7,301 nt of DNA from the NCBI GenBank assembly GCA_023393045.1, contig JAEWMV010000138.1, positions 1 to 7,301 of the forward strand. Direction: 5' to 3'. Made by a program: the position numbers and the translations under genes. Within the stretch, counting starts at the first letter, position 1, and each line of letters opens with the position of its first letter. This document shows positions 4,910 through 7,301 of the stretch, piece by piece. Origin of the DNA: Bacillota bacterium (GTDB taxonomy: Bacteria; Bacillota; Clostridia; Christensenellales; CAG-138). The notes under the pieces are model-generated. The model did no database searches. It was not told the DNA's origin and worked only from the letters and a program-made list of their open reading frames with translations.

Positions 4910-5953
4910 ATGAGGATTGCGATTATGGGAAGCGGCGCCATGGGCACCGTGCTGGGCGCTTATTTGACGAAAAACGGCTGCGAGGCGGACCTGATAGACA
5001 GCTACGAAGCGCATGTGGACGCGCTCAATCAAAACGGCGCCCACATCATCGGCACGGTGGACCTGACCATACCGGTGCGCGCGCTTTTGCCGGGGGAGAT
5101 GACGGGTATATACGACATCGTGTTTTTATTCACCAAACAGAACGCCAACGCGCAGGTTTTGCCCGCGCTGCTCCCTCACCTTGACGAAAAGAGTACCGTA
5201 TGCACGCTGCAAAACGGCGTTCCCGAGCCGGACGTAGCCTCCTATGTCGGCGCGCACCGCACGGTCGGCGGAACCGTTTTGTGGGGCGCCACTTTTCAGG
5301 AGCCGGGCGTATCGGAGCTGACGCAGGACATCACAAAGAGCGACCACCTGTTTGAAATCGGCGAGATGGACGGCAGCGCCGGAGAACGCATCCGCGCCGT
5401 GGCGGATGCTCTGGGGCGGATGGGCCCCGCGGCCGTCACGGATACCCTGATGGCCTCCCGCTGGGGCAAGCTCGTCAACAACGCCTGCATGAGCGGAATG
5501 TCCGCCGTGTGCGGCTATACCTTCGGCCAGGTGCTCGACGATCCGGCGGCGCGGGCGTGCCTGAGCTACCTCGGACGCGAAGTGAAGCGCTGCTGCGAGG
5601 CGGAAGGGTATTTCCTGCCCATGCTGCTGGGCGGCCATGCGCCGGACAGCTTGGGTTTTGACACGCAGGCGGAATTCGACGGGAACCAGCGCATGTTTCT
5701 TGATATGTACGAAGGATTACGGCCAGCAAAGGCCAGCATGCTGCAGGACTTGGAAAAAGGAAAGCTGACCGAGGTGAACATGATCAACGGCTATGTCTGC
5801 AAGGCAGGGAGAAAGCATGGCATACCTACCCCGTTCAACGACGCGGTGGTGCGCATCGTCTGTGCCGTGGAGCGCGGCGAGCTCCGGCCCGATCCTGACA
5901 ACGTCAGCCTTACCTGCCCACAGGGATTTGAATTCGCGCTTTACCGGGGTTAA
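4910..5953 (+). CDS. Ketopantoate reductase (PanE/ApbA)-family oxidoreductase, substrate uncertain
   Basis: A 347-residue NAD(P)-dependent oxidoreductase. The N-terminal Rossmann fold starts with GSGAMG (7-12). Family positions that can be matched to E. coli PanE include Lys76 (TK), Asn102 (LQNG), the catalytic Lys187 in SRWGKLVNN, Asn191, Ser276 in ASMLQD and Glu288 in the TEVNMINGY region. The position of PanE Asn184 is Ser195 here, and the protein is about 40 residues longer than E. coli PanE (303), with an enlarged segment around 232-275. Both suggest a substrate other than ketopantoate. ATG 4910 has GGAGG (4898-4902) 7 nt upstream. The gene is alone on its transcript but carries a sigma-54 promoter that matches the one of the BKACE operon, so it probably works in the same pathway, perhaps making or removing a keto or hydroxy acid. 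Coenzyme biosynthesis under sigma-54 control would be odd, which argues against a panE name. True PanE function is not excluded. Confidence 0.88.
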   Translation: MRIAIMGSGAMGTVLGAYLTKNGCEADLIDSYEAHVDALNQNGAHIIGTVDLTIPVRALLPGEMTGIYDIVFLFTKQNANAQVLPALLPHLDEKSTVCTLQNGVPEPDVASYVGAHRTVGGTVLWGATFQEPGVSELTQDITKSDHLFEIGEMDGSAGERIRAVADALGRMGPAAVTDTLMASRWGKLVNNACMSGMSAVCGYTFGQVLDDPAARACLSYLGREVKRCCEAEGYFLPMLLGGHAPDSLGFDTQAEFDGNQRMFLDMYEGLRPAKASMLQDLEKGKLTEVNMINGYVCKAGRKHGIPTPFNDAVVRIVCAVERGELRPDPDNVSLTCPQGFEFALYRG

Positions 5954-6032
5954 TATCCTGCCTGAATAATTTTGTGGAACGATAGCTTACTCCTCAATGG
6001 CCCGCAAGGCATCAGGCATATGCGCTCCGCCC

Positions 6033-6061
6033 TTGACTCGCCCGCGGTTTCGGGATATGAT
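6033..6061 (+). promoter_or_regulatory. Sigma-A promoter of tcdA
   Basis: TTGACT (6033-6038) and TATGAT (6056-6061) are separated by exactly 17 bp, one mismatch to consensus each. Start of transcription is expected near 6068, about 52 nt before the tcdA ATG. No hairpin with a T-run is visible between the upstream gene's stop and this promoter, so some read-through from the sigma-54 transcript is possible. Confidence 0.75.
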
Positions 6062-6119
6062 TCCAAGTGCGGCGTTGCGCCCTTTGCGGTAAAATCCCAG
6101 ACGCCGCAGGGAAATATGG

Positions 6120-6875
6120 ATGCTCAACGAATTTTCAAGAACCGAATTGCTGCTCGGCAGGGAAGCGATGCAAAAGCTCGCCGCCGCGCGCGTGGCGGTG
6201 TTCGGCATAGGAGGCGTGGGCTCGTTTGCGGCGGAAGCGCTCGCGCGCACGGGCGTGGGCGCGCTCGACGTGTTTGACGACGACAGGATATGCCTCACCA
6301 ACATCAATCGCCAGCTTCTGGCGACGCATAAAACCATAGGCCGCAAAAAGGTTGAGGCGATGCGCGAGCGCATACTGGACATCAACCCGCGCTGCTCGGT
6401 CACCGCGCATGAGTGCTTTTACGGCGCGGAAAACGCGGACGATTTCGACCTTTCCCTTTACGACTATATCATCGACGCGATCGACACCGTGTCCTCCAAG
6501 CTCATGCTCATCGAGCGCGCCTGTAAACTGAACGTGCCCGTCGTCAGCTGCATGGGCGCGGGCAACAAGCTCGACCCGACGCGCCTCGAGGTGGCGGACA
6601 TCTATAAAACTTCCGTCTGCCCGCTCGCACGCGTGATGCGGCATGAGCTCAAAAAGCGCGGCATCCCCGCGCTCACGGTGGTTTACTCCCGTGAGGAGGC
6701 CATAAAGCCGATGGAAGTCGAGGGGCTCAGCTGCAAGGTCAACTGCGTTTGCCCGCCCGGCACCAAGCGCAAATGCTCTGCGCGGCGGCAGGTGCCCGGC
6801 AGCGTGTCCTATGTGCCGCCCGTCGCGGGCTTCATCCTCGCCTCCGAGGTCGTGAAGGATTTGATCGCGCGATAA
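6120..6875 (+). CDS. tcdA: tRNA threonylcarbamoyladenosine dehydratase (TcdA)
   Basis: A 251-residue E1-like adenylating enzyme of the ThiF/MoeB/HesA superfamily, in the TcdA (YgdL/CsdL) branch. TcdA uses ATP to cyclise the t6A modification at tRNA position 37 to ct6A. The sequence opens with SRTELLLG (6-13). It then has the nucleotide-binding GIGGVGS (29-35), the DDDRICLTNINRQ block (53-65, with the Arg and Asn/Arg/Gln of the E1 active site) and DAIDT (119-123). Near the C terminus is the characteristic Cys-rich CPPGTKRKCSARR segment (211-223). ATG 6120 is preferred over the overlapping out-of-frame ATG at 6116 because AGGGA (6108-6112) lies 7 nt before it. It has its own promoter and is followed by a terminator, so it is a monocistronic housekeeping gene apparently unrelated to the sigma-54 genes. 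Other ThiF-like roles are less likely given the end-to-end TcdA pattern. Confidence 0.92.
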   Translation: MLNEFSRTELLLGREAMQKLAAARVAVFGIGGVGSFAAEALARTGVGALDVFDDDRICLTNINRQLLATHKTIGRKKVEAMRERILDINPRCSVTAHECFYGAENADDFDLSLYDYIIDAIDTVSSKLMLIERACKLNVPVVSCMGAGNKLDPTRLEVADIYKTSVCPLARVMRHELKKRGIPALTVVYSREEAIKPMEVEGLSCKVNCVCPPGTKRKCSARRQVPGSVSYVPPVAGFILASEVVKDLIAR

Positions 6876-6890
6876 CATAGCCGCCATGAC

Positions 6891-6926
6891 AAAAAGTCCC
6901 GCCCGAAGCACGGACGGGGCCTTTTT
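6891..6926. terminator. Bidirectional terminator between tcdA and the kinase gene
   Basis: A GC-rich hairpin (arms 6891-6905 and 6911-6926, loop AAGCA at 6906-6910, with one bulge, one wobble and one C-A mismatch) is flanked by AAAAA on the left and TTTTT on the right. It therefore ends in a T-run on both strands. It lies 15 nt past the tcdA stop and 8 nt past the stop of the convergent kinase gene, and serves both. Confidence 0.85.
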
Positions 6927-6934
6927 GACGTTGT

Positions 6935-7301
6935 TTACTCCGCCTTCTTTTTCGGCAGCGTCACCGTGAACGCGCTGCCCGCGCCGGGCGCGCTTTCAAC
7001 GCGGATATCCCCGCCGTGCGCGCGCGCGATGGCGAGCGCGATGGTGAGCCCCACGCCCGCGCCGCCGCTCTGGCGGCTTCTGGAGGCATCCGCCCTGTAA
7101 AACCGCTCGAAAATATACGGCAGATCCGCCGCTGGGATGCCGCAGCCCGTATCCCGCACCGTGAGCATGGCGTCGTGTTCCGTTTCGCCGACCTCGAGCG
7201 CGATACGCCCGCCCTCGGGCGTAAACTTGAGCGCGTTGGCAAGGAGGTTGACGAGTATCTGGCTCACCTTGTCCCCGTCCGCGTCAATGGTCACGTTTGC
7301 G
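6935..7301 (-). CDS. Sensor histidine kinase, C-terminal part (cut by window edge)
   Basis: Only the last ~122 residues are inside the window; the reading frame runs on past 7301 with no stop. What is visible is the HATPase_c catalytic domain. The N box is NLLANALKFTPEGG, the G1 box DTGCGIP, and the F box IFERFYRADASRSR. A G2 box GAGVGLTIALAIARAHGG follows, and the protein ends VTLPKKKAE. This arrangement is typical of membrane-bound two-component kinases of the OmpR-partner type, whose sensor and dimerisation domains would lie to the right. The ligand and partner regulator cannot be known from here. It converges on tcdA and shares its terminator. There is no sign that it controls the sigma-54 activator, which lacks a receiver domain. 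Confidence 0.93.
   Translation of the reverse strand, partial: ANVTIDADGDKVSQILVNLLANALKFTPEGGRIALEVGETEHDAMLTVRDTGCGIPAADLPYIFERFYRADASRSRQSGGAGVGLTIALAIARAHGGDIRVESAPGAGSAFTVTLPKKKAE

Noticed and set aside
6135..6911. 258-codon minus-strand open frame opposite tcdA
   Set aside because: Low-complexity His/Arg/Ala content and no family pattern, while tcdA on the plus strand is conserved end to end.

Overview
The window reads as a stretch of a GC-rich (about 60% by eye) bacterial chromosome, most likely an anaerobic Clostridia-type Firmicute. This placement is an inference. It rests on strong GGAGG ribosome-binding sites with 7-nt spacing on nearly every gene, GTG/TTG starts, a BKACE (Kce-type) beta-keto-acid cleavage enzyme, a PAS-type sigma-54 activator and a Firmicute-like TcdA. 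No rRNA, tRNA, CRISPR array, insertion sequence or phage gene was seen.

Layout: positions 1-347 are an AT-rich leader followed by rpoN (348-1715, +), the sigma-54 factor. Convergent to it on the minus strand are two genes in one operon: a BKACE-family enzyme (2183-3031) followed by a MaoC-type enoyl-CoA hydratase (1736-2155). A 329-nt intergenic region (3032-3360) carries a consensus sigma-54 promoter for that operon and a strong hairpin terminator for the next gene. That gene (3361-4785, minus) encodes a PAS-AAA+-Fis sigma-54 activator. Divergent from it is a ketopantoate-reductase-family oxidoreductase (4910-5953, +), which has its own consensus sigma-54 promoter. The right part looks like housekeeping: tcdA (6120-6875, +) with a good sigma-A promoter, a bidirectional terminator, and the 3' end of a sensor histidine kinase gene (6935-7301, minus, cut by the window edge).

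How it fits together: the sigma factor, one activator and two nearly identical -24/-12 promoters lie within about 5 kb. The simplest reading is a local sigma-54 regulon. The PAS activator senses a metabolite or state and switches on both the oxidoreductase gene and the BKACE-MaoC operon. The three enzymes suggest a short catabolic route for a beta-hydroxy or beta-keto acid: oxidation or reduction by the PanE-like enzyme, acetyl-CoA-dependent cleavage by BKACE to acetoacetate plus an acyl-CoA, and (de)hydration of the acyl-CoA by MaoC. The logic resembles the Kdd-Kce-Kal segment of lysine fermentation, but the enzymes flanking BKACE differ. The actual substrate cannot be read from the sequence.
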